Positions 26,065 through 35,391 of a stretch of DNA of 64,000 bases are shown in pieces. The position numbers and the translations under genes are program-made. A model generated the notes under the pieces. That model did no database searches, had not been told where the DNA came from, and saw nothing but the letters and a program-made list of their open reading frames with translations. The number at the start of each line of letters is the position of its first letter. Position 1 is the stretch's first letter. Origin of the DNA: Vulcanococcus sp. (GTDB lineage Bacteria; Cyanobacteriota; Cyanobacteriia; PCC-6307; Cyanobiaceae); contig JAHUZV010000024.1 of NCBI GenBank assembly GCA_019264575.1, forward strand, positions 186,001 to 250,000. Reading direction: 5' to 3'.

Positions 26065-26730
26065 ATGAAACGCACGCCTGAGCCGGAGCTGATGGAAGGG
26101 CTGGAGCAGGCCCAGGCCTATGCCGCTGCCAACTTCGCCGCTGGTGATCAGGCCTTGATTGAGCGGCTTGCTGTGTTGTTCCCCCAGGGTCTGGGAGAGC
26201 GGCTGGTGGATCTCGGCTGCGGACCCGGCAACATCAGCTTCCGCCTGGCGGAGCGCTACAGCGGCGCCTCGGTGCTGGGCATCGATGGTGCTGCAGCCAT
26301 GCTCGCTCATGCACTCCAGCGTTTAGCCGAGTTACCTGAGCTGCAGGGGCGCTTGCGCTTTGAGCAGTGCTGTCTGCCGGCGGCAGATCTGCCCGGTGGC
26401 TACACGGCGGTGTTGAGCAACAGCCTGTTGCACCACCTGCATGATCCGCAGGTGCTCTGGAGCAGCGTGGCTCAGCTGGCGGGCCCCGGTGCCTGCGTGT
26501 ACATCAAGGATCTGCGCCGCCCTGCCAGTGCGGAGGCGGCCCTGGCGCTGCAGCGCCTTCACCTGGCCGATGCCCCAGCGGTGCTGCAGCACGACTACAT
26601 CGCCTCGCTGCATGCCGCCTTCACCCCTGAGGAGGTGGCTCAGCAACTTCAGGAGGCCGGCCTGGCGGATCAGTTGCAGGTGGAGGCGCTGGAAGACCGC
26701 TACCTCGAGGTGTGGGGACAGCTGTTCTGA
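26065..26730 (+). CDS. class I SAM-dependent methyltransferase
   Basis: A Rossmann-fold methyltransferase of 221 residues. Motif I VDLGCGPGNISFRLAERY binds SAM, the acidic post-motif is GIDGAAAML, and the later motif SNSLLHHLHDPQVLW is typical of methyltransferase-11-type enzymes. The opening MKRTPEPELMEGLEQAQAYA matches a cyanobacterial subfamily and favours ATG 26065 over ATG 26032. The substrate is unknown. It lies 12 bases before prfC, so the two may be cotranscribed. Confidence 0.85.
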   Translation: MKRTPEPELMEGLEQAQAYAAANFAAGDQALIERLAVLFPQGLGERLVDLGCGPGNISFRLAERYSGASVLGIDGAAAMLAHALQRLAELPELQGRLRFEQCCLPAADLPGGYTAVLSNSLLHHLHDPQVLWSSVAQLAGPGACVYIKDLRRPASAEAALALQRLHLADAPAVLQHDYIASLHAAFTPEEVAQQLQEAGLADQLQVEALEDRYLEVWGQLF

Positions 26731-26742
26731 GAGGCTGGCTCC

Positions 26743-28389
26743 ATGACCAGCACCTCTGCTCCCGCCGCCACTCCCGAGCTTCAGGCCCTGGCTGAGGCAG
26801 TGGCGCGCCGCCGCAACTTCGCGATCATCTCCCACCCCGATGCGGGTAAAACCACCCTCACCGAGAAGCTGCTGCTCTACGGGGGTGCGATTCAGCAGGC
26901 CGGCGCCGTGAAGGCCAAGGGAGAGCAGCGCAAGGTGACCTCCGACTGGATGGAGCTCGAGAAGCAGCGGGGCATCTCAATCACCTCAACGGTGCTGCAG
27001 TTCGACTACAGCGGCAGCACGATCAATCTGCTGGATACCCCCGGCCACCAAGACTTCTCCGAAGACACCTACCGCACCCTCGCCGCCGCCGATAACGCGG
27101 TGATGCTTGAAGACGCGGCCAAGGGCCTTGAGCCCCAAACCCGCAAGCTGTTTGAGGTGTGCCGCATGCGGCGCATCCCCATCTTCACCTTCATCAACAA
27201 GATGGATCGGCCGGGGCGTGAGCCCCTCGAGCTGCTCGATGAGATTGAGCAGGACCTGGGCTTGGCTTGCTGGCCGGTGAACTGGCCGATCGGCAGCGGC
27301 GATCGTTTCCGCGGCGTGATCGACCGGCGCACCCAGCAGGTGATTCTGTTTTTACGGGCGGAGCGCGGCCGCACCTCAGAAGAAAAGGTGCTGAGCGTGG
27401 AGGAAGCGCGAAGCAGCGGTGCGGTGGAAGCCGAGCTGCTGGATGCAGCCCTCGAAGAGCTCGAGCTGCTGGAGGCCGCAGGCAATGAGCTTGATCTCGA
27501 GCTGGTGCATGCCGGTGAGCTGAGCCCGGTGTTCTTTGGCTCGGCCATGACCAATTTCGGCGTGCGCCCCTTCCTCGATGCCTTCCTCGAGTTGGCGCAG
27601 AAGCCGATCCCCCGCGCCAGCAGCGCCGGCGAGATCGAACCGGTGCGGCCCGGCTTCAGCGGCTTTGTGTTCAAGCTGCAGGCCAACATGGATCCCCGCC
27701 ACCGCGACCGCGTGGCATTTGTGCGGGTGTGCAGCGGCAAGTTCGAAAAGGACATGACGGTGCAGCACGCCCGCACCGGCAAGGCCATTCGCCTCTCACG
27801 CCCCCAAAAGTTGTTTGGCCAAGACCGCGAGGTGGTGGAAGACGCCTACCCCGGTGATGTGATCGGCCTCAACAACCCCGGCATGTTCGCCATTGGCGAC
27901 ACCCTGTATCTAGGGCCGAAGGTGGAATACGAGGGGATCCCTTGCTTCAGCCCGGAGATCTTTGCCTGGCTGCGCAATCCCAACCCCTCGGCGTTCAAGA
28001 GCTTCCGCAAGGGCGTGAATGAGCTGCGCGAAGAGGGTGCGGTGCAGATCCTCTACGACACCGACCAGAGCAAGCGCGATCCGATCCTGGCGGCGGTGGG
28101 TCAGCTACAGCTCGAGGTGGTGCAATACCGCCTCGAGAACGAATACGGCGTGCAGACCCGCCTGGAGCCTCTGGGCTTTTCGGTGGCGCGCTGGGTGGTG
28201 GGCGGCTGGCCGGCCCTCGAGCAGGTGGGCCGCATCTTCAACTGCAAAACCGTGCGCGATGCCTGGGACCGGCCGGTGCTGCTGTTCAAGAACGAGTGGA
28301 ACCTCAACCAGCTCGGTGAGGACCATCCCGATCTCGAGCTGAGCGCCGTGGCACCGGTGGTGAGCGGGGTAGAGCCGATTGCGCTCTGA
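26743..28389 (+). CDS. prfC: peptide chain release factor 3
   Basis: Translational GTPase that removes RF1/RF2 from the ribosome after termination. The 548-residue protein has G1 [15 protein letters not shown], the switch GISITST, G3 [16 protein letters not shown] and G4 NKMDR. The EF-G-like domains and the RF3 C-terminal domain follow. A GAGG lies 8 bases before the ATG. Length and motifs are typical of RF3 rather than EF-G or TypA. Confidence 0.96.
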   Translation: MTSTSAPAATPELQALAEAVARRRNFAIISHPDAGKTTLTEKLLLYGGAIQQAGAVKAKGEQRKVTSDWMELEKQRGISITSTVLQFDYSGSTINLLDTPGHQDFSEDTYRTLAAADNAVMLEDAAKGLEPQTRKLFEVCRMRRIPIFTFINKMDRPGREPLELLDEIEQDLGLACWPVNWPIGSGDRFRGVIDRRTQQVILFLRAERGRTSEEKVLSVEEARSSGAVEAELLDAALEELELLEAAGNELDLELVHAGELSPVFFGSAMTNFGVRPFLDAFLELAQKPIPRASSAGEIEPVRPGFSGFVFKLQANMDPRHRDRVAFVRVCSGKFEKDMTVQHARTGKAIRLSRPQKLFGQDREVVEDAYPGDVIGLNNPGMFAIGDTLYLGPKVEYEGIPCFSPEIFAWLRNPNPSAFKSFRKGVNELREEGAVQILYDTDQSKRDPILAAVGQLQLEVVQYRLENEYGVQTRLEPLGFSVARWVVGGWPALEQVGRIFNCKTVRDAWDRPVLLFKNEWNLNQLGEDHPDLELSAVAPVVSGVEPIAL

Positions 28390-28499
28390 TCGCGCTGCCC
28401 TTTTGCGCTGATCCCCCACTGATCCCGCCTGCAAGCCACGGCAGCCCGCTGGCCCCGCCAGAATCTTTACAAAGAAAGGTCACAACGGCGGTTCTGGCG

Positions 28500-28736
28500 A
28501 TGGCGAGGCCCCTCTGGCTTGTACGACCCCGCAACGATGGCGGGTGCGACTACGTGAACTTCGTGCCCGGCTCCGCGCCGGGATCAGCTTCAGTGGAGAT
28601 GCGCGAAGGCAGTCATCTCCCGCCCCAGATGCCCTTGCTCAAGCGCCGCTGCTGGCTGCAGCGCGATGAAGCGGAGCAGCAGCGCCGCCGCCTGCAGCTG
28701 GAAGGGGGCTTTCGCCACAGCGAACCCCTCTTCTGA
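28500..28736 (+). CDS. DUF1651-like small protein
   Basis: A 78-residue protein with a beta-rich first half (PLWLVRPRNDGG...). The second half LPPQMPLLKRRCWLQRDEAE, then RRRLQLEGGFRHSEPLF, resembles DUF1651 proteins, a picocyanobacterial family known for many diverged copies. The match is from memory of the family pattern and is not strong. No neighbour suggests a role. Confidence 0.5.
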   Translation: MARPLWLVRPRNDGGCDYVNFVPGSAPGSASVEMREGSHLPPQMPLLKRRCWLQRDEAEQQRRRLQLEGGFRHSEPLF

Positions 28737-28810
28737 CTGTTTTGATCGAAGGCTTTCCCCCCTCTCCCTCTCTAGGCTGACCCCATCGCACTGACATCTC
28801 CAGCCGCGGC

Positions 28811-29515
28811 ATGACCCAGGGAACTGATCCAACCGGTGGCCCTGCCCAGCCCGGCTCGCTCAACCCCTATGAGCGCCTCGGCATCAGCCCCGATGCCAGC
28901 TTTGACGACGTGCAGGCGGCCAAGCAGGCCCGCCTGGCTGAGGTGGGTGAAGACCCCATGTCGCGGGCGCGCATCGAAGCCGCCTACGACGCTGTGCTGA
29001 TGGAGCGGCTCAAGGAGCGCCAGCAGGGCAAGGTGAGCACCGCAGCGCTGAATGCCTCCCAGCGGGAAGCGGCCAAGCCTGCCGCCAAACCTGCGGCCGC
29101 TAAGCCTTCACTCCCTTCGCTGCCCAGCCTGCCTGCCCTGCCCAGGCCGGCCCTCAACCTCAGCGCACCGGCACTGCCGCGTTTGGCCCTGGCTGAAGGC
29201 CGCGAGCGCTGGTTCCCCGTTGCCGGTGGTGCGGTTCTGCTGGGGATCCTGCTGCTTTCGCCAGCTGCCAACGCCGAGCTGGTGCTCGCGTTTGCCACGG
29301 TGCTCACGGTGGTGAACCTGCAGCGTCGCCCGGGCCGTTTGCTGCCCGCGGTGGGCTGGAGCGTGCTGTTGCTCAGCGCCGGACTGCTGCTCGGTGGCCT
29401 GTTGGTGAGCGCCATCGATCCCTCCCTGCCGTTGGGCTTGCCGCTGGCACCGCCGCAGGTTCAGAGCTTGCCGGCCCTGGTGCTTTTAGTGCTGGGTGCC
29501 CTGCTGATCGCCTGA
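28811..29515 (+). CDS. CPP1-like J-domain-related membrane protein
   Basis: A 234-residue protein with a degenerate J-like N-terminal domain (NPYERLGISPDASFDDVQAAK; no HPD), an Ala/Pro/Lys-rich linker (about 85-125) and three or four membrane helices in the second half. This is the CPP1-like (DUF3353) layout. The plant homologue CPP1 is a chaperone for protochlorophyllide oxidoreductase in chloroplasts. A similar role here is inference. It is convergent with hslO. Confidence 0.82.
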   Translation: MTQGTDPTGGPAQPGSLNPYERLGISPDASFDDVQAAKQARLAEVGEDPMSRARIEAAYDAVLMERLKERQQGKVSTAALNASQREAAKPAAKPAAAKPSLPSLPSLPALPRPALNLSAPALPRLALAEGRERWFPVAGGAVLLGILLLSPAANAELVLAFATVLTVVNLQRRPGRLLPAVGWSVLLLSAGLLLGGLLVSAIDPSLPLGLPLAPPQVQSLPALVLLVLGALLIA

Positions 29516-29518
29516 GCC

Positions 29519-30433
29519 TCAGGCGGCGGCGAGCTCGTTGATCAGTTCCTGAAGCTCGCCGCTCCCCACTTCGTAGATCTCGTTGCAGAAGTGGCAGGTG
29601 AGTTCGGCCTTGCCGTCTTCAGCAAGCATCTCGCTGAGTTCGCTCTGGCCCAGCAGCTTGAGGGCATTCACGCTGCGTTTGCGGCTGCAGGGGCAGTGGA
29701 AGGTGATCTCCTGGCTGGCTTCGGCGTCATCCAGCAGCTGGGGATCGAGATCCGGGAAGATCTCGCGCAGCAGAGCTTCCAGGTTGCCCTCACAGGCGGC
29801 CAGCTTTTCGCTGAAGCCGCTGATCTCCTTGCAGCGCTCCTCCAGCAGGGCCACCAGCGCCGGTTCACGGGCTGCTTTGGGCAGCACCTGCACCAGCACA
29901 CCGCCGCAATGCTTGAGGCCTGAGCTGTCGATCTGCTCGCCGACGAACACCGCTGAAGGGGTCTGTTCGGAGTGGAGCAAATACGACGCCACGTCGTCGC
30001 CGATGCCGCCGCTCACCAATTCCACGGTGGAGCTGAACGGCTCGCCCTCGCCCAGATCGCGCACCACATGCAGGTAGCCGGTGCCGGTGGCCTGCTTGAA
30101 ATCGAAGTGGTGCAGCCCATCGGCCTCCTGCACCAGATCGAGCTCCAGTTCAGGGTTGCCCACATAGCCGCGCACGGTGCCATCGCGGCCGGCATCCACC
30201 ATCAGGCCCCGCAGGGGACCATCGGAGGCGATGCGCAGGTTCACCCGCCCGTGCCGCACCTTCATCGAGCTGGCCAGCAGCAGGCCGGCGGTCATCGCGC
30301 GGCCCAGTAGCGCCGTGGTGAGAAAGGAGAGGTTGTGGCGCCGGCGCGCGTAGCGGGCGGTGGTGCTGGTGCTCACTGCCACCAGGCGGATGCCGCCGCC
30401 GGCTGCCGTTGCCCGCACCAACTGATCCGCCAT
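29519..30433 (-). CDS. hslO: redox-regulated chaperone Hsp33
   Basis: Cytosolic holdase activated by oxidation, protecting proteins during oxidative or heat stress. The 304-residue protein begins [20 protein letters not shown], and the C-terminal zinc site is complete (CPC ... CHFC), the cysteines that sense oxidants. The ATG at 30433 matches the family start; a longer frame to 30463 does not. The ABC ATPase gene upstream on the same strand ends 35 bases before it. Confidence 0.95.
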   Translation of the reverse strand: MADQLVRATAAGGGIRLVAVSTSTTARYARRRHNLSFLTTALLGRAMTAGLLLASSMKVRHGRVNLRIASDGPLRGLMVDAGRDGTVRGYVGNPELELDLVQEADGLHHFDFKQATGTGYLHVVRDLGEGEPFSSTVELVSGGIGDDVASYLLHSEQTPSAVFVGEQIDSSGLKHCGGVLVQVLPKAAREPALVALLEERCKEISGFSEKLAACEGNLEALLREIFPDLDPQLLDDAEASQEITFHCPCSRKRSVNALKLLGQSELSEMLAEDGKAELTCHFCNEIYEVGSGELQELINELAAA

Positions 30434-30468
30434 CGCCTGTCTGCTTGCACCCAGAACCGGCACTGTAT

Positions 30469-31128
30469 TCAGTGCACGGGCTGCTCCAGGGGTTGCAGCA
30501 AGCCGCCCTGCAGCCGGTAGCGCTGCTGCGGTTCCACCCAGGCTTCAAACAGCTCGGGTTCGTGGGTAACCACCAGCAGCACCCGTTCGCGCCCGAGTTC
30601 AGCCAGCAAACTCAGAATCTCGCCCCGCACCGACCAATCCAGCCCAGCGGTGGGCTCATCCAGCAGCAGCACCTTGGGGTTGCGTAGCAGCTGCACCGCA
30701 AGGGCCAGACGGCGTTGCTGGCCGCCACTTAGGGCTTCTGGCGCCTGCTGTAGCGAAATGCCCTCGAGCCCCACCTGGCGCAGCACCGCCTCCACCTTTT
30801 CTGAAGGCACGCGCCGTTGGCCGAGCTTCAGCTCCTGGCCCACGCTCAGGCCGAGGAAGTGCCGTTCCGGGAACTGAAAGAGCAAGCCGCACAGCCAGCG
30901 CCGCTGCCGGGCGCTGAGCAGCGCCCCGTTCCAGAGGATCGAGCCGCCGCTACGGCCACCGGTGGGTTCTGCCAGGCCGCAGATCAGCTCCAGCAGGGTG
31001 GATTTGCCTGAGCCGCTGCGGCCTGCCACCAGGGCGGGTTTGCCCACCTGCAACTGCAGATTGAGGCCGCGCAGCACCGGTTGCGCCGCGGTGGCCGGGT
31101 GGTAGTGCAGCGACCTCAGCTCAAGCAT
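30469..31128 (-). CDS. ABC transporter ATP-binding protein (CbiO/EcfA-like)
   Basis: A 219-residue stand-alone ATPase: Walker [12 protein letters not shown]-loop FQFPER, signature [16 protein letters not shown], Walker [13 protein letters not shown] and H-loop VVTHEPEL. The FQFPE form of the Q-loop is like energy-coupling-factor (CbiO/EcfA) ATPases for vitamins and metals. No cognate permease is in the window. The ATG at 31128 gives the family start; the longer open frame to 31635 overlaps the divergent DUF3531 gene. Probably cotranscribed with hslO. Confidence 0.88.
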   Translation of the reverse strand: MLELRSLHYHPATAAQPVLRGLNLQLQVGKPALVAGRSGSGKSTLLELICGLAEPTGGRSGGSILWNGALLSARQRRWLCGLLFQFPERHFLGLSVGQELKLGQRRVPSEKVEAVLRQVGLEGISLQQAPEALSGGQQRRLALAVQLLRNPKVLLLDEPTAGLDWSVRGEILSLLAELGRERVLLVVTHEPELFEAWVEPQQRYRLQGGLLQPLEQPVH

Positions 31129-31215
31129 CGAAGGCGCCTTGGTTTGCAGGTGCTCCCAGTCTGCGGGTGGCCCCAACATGTTTGATGGTGGCAATGCTGC
31201 GCTGCGCCTGGCCCG

Positions 31216-31677
31216 ATGGAGATCCGCTTTCGCGAATTTGATCCCTTCAACTGCTGGATCTGGCTGCGCTTCAGCCATGCCCCCGGCCAGGGAGAGCGCG
31301 GCTACATCGATACGGTGTTCGACAGCTGGTTTTTCCTCGGCAAGCTCGGCGGTTTCAACGCTGAGAACCTGCAGGTGCAGGACGAGGGAGCTGAGCTGAG
31401 TGGCATGGCCTACGACACCGACATGGCGGCGCGGGCCATGCCGGCCCTGATGCACAACATGGGCGAGATCGAATACCGCAGCGAGTGGGCTCGCTGCTGG
31501 CTTGATCTCGGCACCAGTGATGCTCTGGCCCTGGACGTGCTGATCAACACCCTGCGCCAGCTCGATACCGATGTGGTGGAAATTCAGGAGGTGCTGATCG
31601 GTGGCGTGAACGACGACTGGCCCGTGGAGGATCACCCCGACAACCCCTTCACCAGCCTTTCGGACCCCGACGCCTGA
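31216..31677 (+). CDS. DUF3531 family protein
   Basis: A 153-residue soluble protein with the DUF3531 hallmarks: MEIRFREFDPFNCWIWLRF, then RGYIDTVFDSWFFLGKLGGFN and EYRSEWARCWLDLGTSDAL. It is conserved in cyanobacteria and plant plastids, with no settled function. It lies two bases before rsmE on the same strand, so cotranscription is very likely. Confidence 0.85.
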   Translation: MEIRFREFDPFNCWIWLRFSHAPGQGERGYIDTVFDSWFFLGKLGGFNAENLQVQDEGAELSGMAYDTDMAARAMPALMHNMGEIEYRSEWARCWLDLGTSDALALDVLINTLRQLDTDVVEIQEVLIGGVNDDWPVEDHPDNPFTSLSDPDA

Positions 31678-31679
31678 CG

Positions 31680-32453
31680 ATGGCCCGGGAACGGCGGCGT
31701 GTGCTGATCCCGCCGGCGCGGATGCGGGAACTCGATGCTCAGGGCTGCCTGGCCTTGAGCCCGGAGCACAGCCGCTACCTCCGCAAAGTGCTGCGCTATA
31801 GCCCAGGCGACCGTTTTGCCGTGGTGGATGGTGCCGGCCATCTCTGGGATGCGGAGCTGCTGGATCACAACCAGGCCCGTTTGCTGCAGCCGCTCGAGCA
31901 GCCGCTGCTCCAGGAGGCTCCCCCCAGCCCAGCTCTGGTGCTGGTGGCTGCCGTGGTGAAACGGGATTTTGAGGTGGTGGTGCGGATGGCGGTGGAGCTC
32001 GGCGTGGATCGCCTGGTGCCGATCACCTGTGAGCGAACAGCGGTGCTGGGGCAGCTGCGGCCCGAGCGCTGGCAAACGATCGCCGAGGAAGCGGCGGAGC
32101 AATGCGAGCGCCTGTGGCTGCCGCAACTCGATCCCCCAACGCCGCTGTGGCAGCTGTTGCGCTTGGAGCCGGCCGCTTCACCTGCGGCGGTGGTTCGGCT
32201 TTGGGCGACCACCCGGCAGGAGGGCTTGCCGGGGCTCAGCCAAGCGCTCCACAACACAGCTGAAGCTGGCCAATCCCTCCAGGAGGTGTGGCTGGCCTGC
32301 GGGCCTGAGGGTGGCTGGAGCCCTGCTGAAGAAGAGCAGGCGGCAGCCGCCGGTTGGATTTCCGTTCAGCTGGGTTCCACGATCCTGCGCAGTTCCACGG
32401 CCTGCGTTGCCGGGGCTGCAGTGCTCAGCCAGTGGCGCGCTGCCGCTGGCTGA
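31680..32453 (+). CDS. rsmE: 16S rRNA (uracil-1498-N3)-methyltransferase
   Basis: SPOUT-family methyltransferase acting on helix 44 of 16S rRNA. The 257-residue product has an N-terminal PUA-like RNA-binding part (EHSRYLRKVLRYSPGDRFAVVDG). The C-terminal knot has ACGPEGGWSPAEEEQA and the SAM-binding LGSTILRSSTA. Length is normal. It is tightly linked to the DUF3531 gene upstream. Confidence 0.94.
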   Translation: MARERRRVLIPPARMRELDAQGCLALSPEHSRYLRKVLRYSPGDRFAVVDGAGHLWDAELLDHNQARLLQPLEQPLLQEAPPSPALVLVAAVVKRDFEVVVRMAVELGVDRLVPITCERTAVLGQLRPERWQTIAEEAAEQCERLWLPQLDPPTPLWQLLRLEPAASPAAVVRLWATTRQEGLPGLSQALHNTAEAGQSLQEVWLACGPEGGWSPAEEEQAAAAGWISVQLGSTILRSSTACVAGAAVLSQWRAAAG

Positions 32454-32477
32454 GCACGATCACGCACGGGAGCCGAA

Positions 32478-32870
32478 TTACTTCTTGCCGAACAGGCCGC
32501 CGGCCATGCTGCGGAAGCCCGCCAGGTTGGCTCCGCCGCGGCGACGGCGCATGGGCAGCGCCCCACCGGCGGTGACGCACTCGGGAGCGAAGGTGGAGAG
32601 GGTGGCGGCGGGCTTGGCGGCTTGCTCGGCAGCCAGCTCAGCGGCGATGGCTTCGGCAGTGGTGAGCACCTTGCCGCCCGCTGCTGCAGGGGCGGGGGAT
32701 TCAGCCGCAGGCGCCTCAGCTTTGGCGGCCGCCTTCACCGGTGCCTCAGTTTTGGCCTCAGGCTTTTTGGCGGCCTTGCTGGGCTTGGCCACTGGAGCCA
32801 CGACAGCCGGCGTCGCGGGGGCCTTCTCATCGAGATTGAGGAAGAAGCTGCCCTTGCGGTTGAACACCAT
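32478..32870 (-). CDS. conserved protein with Ala/Lys/Pro-rich linker, 130 aa
   Basis: Both ends look conserved while the middle is low-complexity. The N-terminus is MVFNRKGSFFLNLDE; residues about 18-65 are Ala/Pro/Lys/Glu repeats (KAEAP, KAAKKPEAK); then LTTAEAIAAELAAEQ and a C-terminus LSTFAPECVTAGGALPMRRR with a Gly-rich basic tail. The layout suggests two short binding motifs tethered by a flexible linker. No enzymatic motif. Function unknown. Confidence 0.65.
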   Translation of the reverse strand: MVFNRKGSFFLNLDEKAPATPAVVAPVAKPSKAAKKPEAKTEAPVKAAAKAEAPAAESPAPAAAGGKVLTTAEAIAAELAAEQAAKPAATLSTFAPECVTAGGALPMRRRRGGANLAGFRSMAGGLFGKK

Positions 32871-33014
32871 GGCGCCGGTTGTAAGGCGGATAGCTGGATT
32901 ATCCGTCGCCAGCGGCGCTGGCGGGCCGCTCCCTTAGGGCAGTGCAACAGAAGCGGGCGCGGTTGTGTTGAGCTGGGGCCTGTGTTGCGTCGGCCTTGCG
33001 CGGGCCTACTGGGG

Positions 33015-33779
33015 ATGCTGGAGCTTCAGGTTCTGCTCAGTGGTGATCGGCTGCAGCACTGGGCCTTCGCGCTGCTGATCAATGCGGCGCTGATCGCCAT
33101 GGCCCAGCGCCTGCCCCTGCTCACGCGCTCGGGTTGGGTGCATGCCGGCATCTTGGGCACGCTGCTGCTGGGCAGCCTGGATTGGCCGGGCTGGTGGGCC
33201 GTGGTGCTCTACCTGGCCCTTGGCTCGCTCGTGACCCGGCTTGGCTTTCGCCGTAAGCAGGCCGAGGGGCTGGCGGAATCCCGCGGCGGCCGGCGCGGCC
33301 CCGAAAACGTGTGGGGATCCGCGGCCACTGGGGCGGCCCTGGCGCTGCTCAGCCTGCTGCCCTCAGCACCAGTCACCGTGCTGCGGCTCGGCTTTGCCGC
33401 CAGCTTCAGCGCCAAGTTGGCCGATACCTTCGGCAGCGAGATCGGCAAGCGCTGGGGCCGCCACACCGTGCTGATCACCACGCTCAAGCCGGTGCCTCCC
33501 GGCACTGAGGGGGCAATCTCCCTGGAAGGCACTGCCGCCAGCCTGCTGGGCAGTGGCCTGATGGCTCTTGTGATGTTGCAGCTGGGCCTGTTGCAAGGGG
33601 CAGGTGCCTGGTGGCTGGTTTCGCTCGTGGGGTTGCTGGCCACCCTGCTGGAAAGCCTGATCGGGGCGGGGCTTCAACAGCGCTGCGTTTGGCTCAGCAA
33701 TGAGCTGGTGAACGCCTTGCAAACCACGATCGCCGCCGTGGTGGCGATGGCGGCGGCGGAGTGGCTGGGTTTGGGCTGA
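33015..33779 (+). CDS. DUF92 family membrane protein (VTE6/phytyl-phosphate kinase relative)
   Basis: A 254-residue multi-spanning protein with the DUF92 signature: LTRSGWVHAGILGTLLLG, RGPENVWGSAATGAAL, FAASFSAKLADTFGSEIGK, and TTLKPVPPGTEGAISLEGT. The plant member VTE6 phosphorylates phytyl-phosphate for tocopherol and phylloquinone synthesis. A similar role here is plausible in a chlorophyll-containing cell but is inference. The ATG at 33015 was chosen for the typical N-terminus; the frame is open further upstream over the divergent linker-protein gene. Confidence 0.85.
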   Translation: MLELQVLLSGDRLQHWAFALLINAALIAMAQRLPLLTRSGWVHAGILGTLLLGSLDWPGWWAVVLYLALGSLVTRLGFRRKQAEGLAESRGGRRGPENVWGSAATGAALALLSLLPSAPVTVLRLGFAASFSAKLADTFGSEIGKRWGRHTVLITTLKPVPPGTEGAISLEGTAASLLGSGLMALVMLQLGLLQGAGAWWLVSLVGLLATLLESLIGAGLQQRCVWLSNELVNALQTTIAAVVAMAAAEWLGLG

Positions 33780-33804
33780 GCCCACGGGCTGGGGGCTGAC
33801 CTCC

Positions 33805-34596
33805 TCAGTGGCTCAGCAGGGGATTGAGCTGCTGGCGCAGCTCGAGCAGCAGGCGCTCACCGCGGCGTTGCATGGCTTTGGGGCTCAGGCCACTGCCCTG
33901 GGCGAGCTGCCGCCAGGTGAGGTTCTGCAGCAGCCGCGCCAGGATCAAGCGGCGCTGCTGGCGCTCGAACCGGCGCAGCACACGCCAGAGGTGCCGCCGC
34001 TGTTCCCAGCCGATCACCCGCGCGTAGCGCTCGTGCACGCGGGTGTCGCGCAGTTGCTCCACCAGGGGTGAGAGCTCGCCCTCGTCATCAAACTGGGGTT
34101 GCTCCAGGCTGGCCAGTTGCAAGCTGCGTCGCCGCGCCAGGGCCAGCTCCCAGCGCTCCAGGCTGCAGCCCAGCTCAGTGGCGAGGGCCGCAGCAGGCAG
34201 GGGCTGCAGGCCCTGCTGCTGGCGCTGCAGCTGCAGCGCCTGGCCCCGGCGGTACAGATCCAGCAGGTGATGGCTGCCGCTGATGGTGTGGGAGCGATCG
34301 CGCAGGTAGTGGCGGATGGCGCCCCGTATCCAGGGCACAGCCGCTGTGCTGAGGCTGTGGCCGCGGCTGGGATCGAAGCGCTCCACTGCTTTGATCAGCC
34401 CGAGGCAGCCTTCTTGGCTGAGGTCTTCGAAGCTGTGGCCGCTCCGCTGGGATTCCTGGCGCGCCACCCGCCACACGAGCGGCAAGTTGGCGTGTATTAA
34501 GGCGTTGCGGTTGGCGGTGCTGCGGCAGTGCTGGTAAGCCGCCATCAGGGCGGCATTGCGCTGGCTGAAGTCGGCGCGGGGCTCAAAGGAGTGCAT
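33805..34596 (-). CDS. alternative sigma-70 family RNA polymerase sigma factor
   Basis: A 263-residue sigma factor. Region 2 is clear: LIHANLPLVWRVARQESQRS, DLSQEGCLGLIKAVERFDP and FDPSRGHSLSTAAVPWIRGA (regions 2.2 to 2.4). Region 4 is a helix-turn-helix near the end (TWRQLAQGSGLSPKAMQRRG). There is no region 1.1. It is shorter than principal sigma factors and resembles the alternative (group 3-like) sigma factors of picocyanobacteria. The regulon cannot be read from sequence. Confidence 0.88.
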   Translation of the reverse strand: MHSFEPRADFSQRNAALMAAYQHCRSTANRNALIHANLPLVWRVARQESQRSGHSFEDLSQEGCLGLIKAVERFDPSRGHSLSTAAVPWIRGAIRHYLRDRSHTISGSHHLLDLYRRGQALQLQRQQQGLQPLPAAALATELGCSLERWELALARRRSLQLASLEQPQFDDEGELSPLVEQLRDTRVHERYARVIGWEQRRHLWRVLRRFERQQRRLILARLLQNLTWRQLAQGSGLSPKAMQRRGERLLLELRQQLNPLLSH

Positions 34597-34713
34597 GGCG
34601 CTTGGAGCGGTTGCGTGTTTTCACGCTCGTTCGCCGCGGCCTGCTCTTCCCTCCCCTTGGCGGTGGAGGCAGCATCCCTCAGCTGGGGGAGGGCACTCTC
34701 TCTGGAGCTGTGC

Positions 34714-35391
34714 TCAGAGGCTGGCGCTGCTGCTGCCGAGCGGTTGCAGATCGGCCCACTGCAACAGGGCTGGCCAGTGGCGCACGCGTTCGTACACCTG
34801 GCGGTGCCCCTCGCTGTTGAGGTGGATGCCGTCGCTGCACAGCCACTGCAGCCAGGCGGGGTCTTGCAGCAGGCCGTTCAGCAGGGGCAGGAACGGCACA
34901 TCCGCCTCCAGGCAGGCCTCCTCCAGGAGCGCTTCGTAGCGGCGCACCTGCTCGAGTTGGTACCAGAGCACATCGGCGTAGGGCATTACCGCCTCATCCA
35001 CTGGCGTAAGGCCGAGCACCAGCACCGGCGCGAGCTGTTTGGCCTGGGCGAGCAACTGCTGCAGGCCAAACAGAAATCCATCGGCATCCAGTTGCGGCCG
35101 GCCATCGGCGCGGCCGACGCGGGCGCAATCGTTGAGCCCCATGGCCAGCAGGATCCCCTGGGGCTGTTGGCGGCGCAGTTCGCCGCGGCAGCTCACTTCG
35201 CTGTGGAGCCGAGCCGCCACCCGCTCCAGGCCATCACCGCGCACCCCCAGCGGATAGAGCACGGGGCCATTGGGCAGCCCCATCCAGTGGCGGCGCAAGC
35301 GCTCGCACCAGCCGCCCTCCTCCGGATCACCCCAGCCCACCACACCGCTGTCGCCTAGCACGATCAGCTTGCGGGGGATCGGAAGACTCAT
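34714..35391 (-). CDS. SGNH/GDSL-family hydrolase
   Basis: A 225-residue hydrolase with block I VLGDSGVVGWGD (catalytic Ser), block III GLNDC and block V DGIHLNSEGHRQ (catalytic Asp/His). Such enzymes act on ester or acetyl groups of lipids or glycans. No signal peptide is seen, so it is probably cytoplasmic. Its ATG overlaps the permease stop by four bases (ATGA), making it the last gene of the transporter operon. The link between the two activities is unexplained. Confidence 0.88.
   Translation of the reverse strand: MSLPIPRKLIVLGDSGVVGWGDPEEGGWCERLRRHWMGLPNGPVLYPLGVRGDGLERVAARLHSEVSCRGELRRQQPQGILLAMGLNDCARVGRADGRPQLDADGFLFGLQQLLAQAKQLAPVLVLGLTPVDEAVMPYADVLWYQLEQVRRYEALLEEACLEADVPFLPLLNGLLQDPAWLQWLCSDGIHLNSEGHRQVYERVRHWPALLQWADLQPLGSSSASL

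Noticed and set aside
31129..31635. Extended N-terminus of the CbiO-like ATPase
   Set aside because: It covers the DUF3531 gene on the other strand; the shorter form begins at the normal strand before Walker A.
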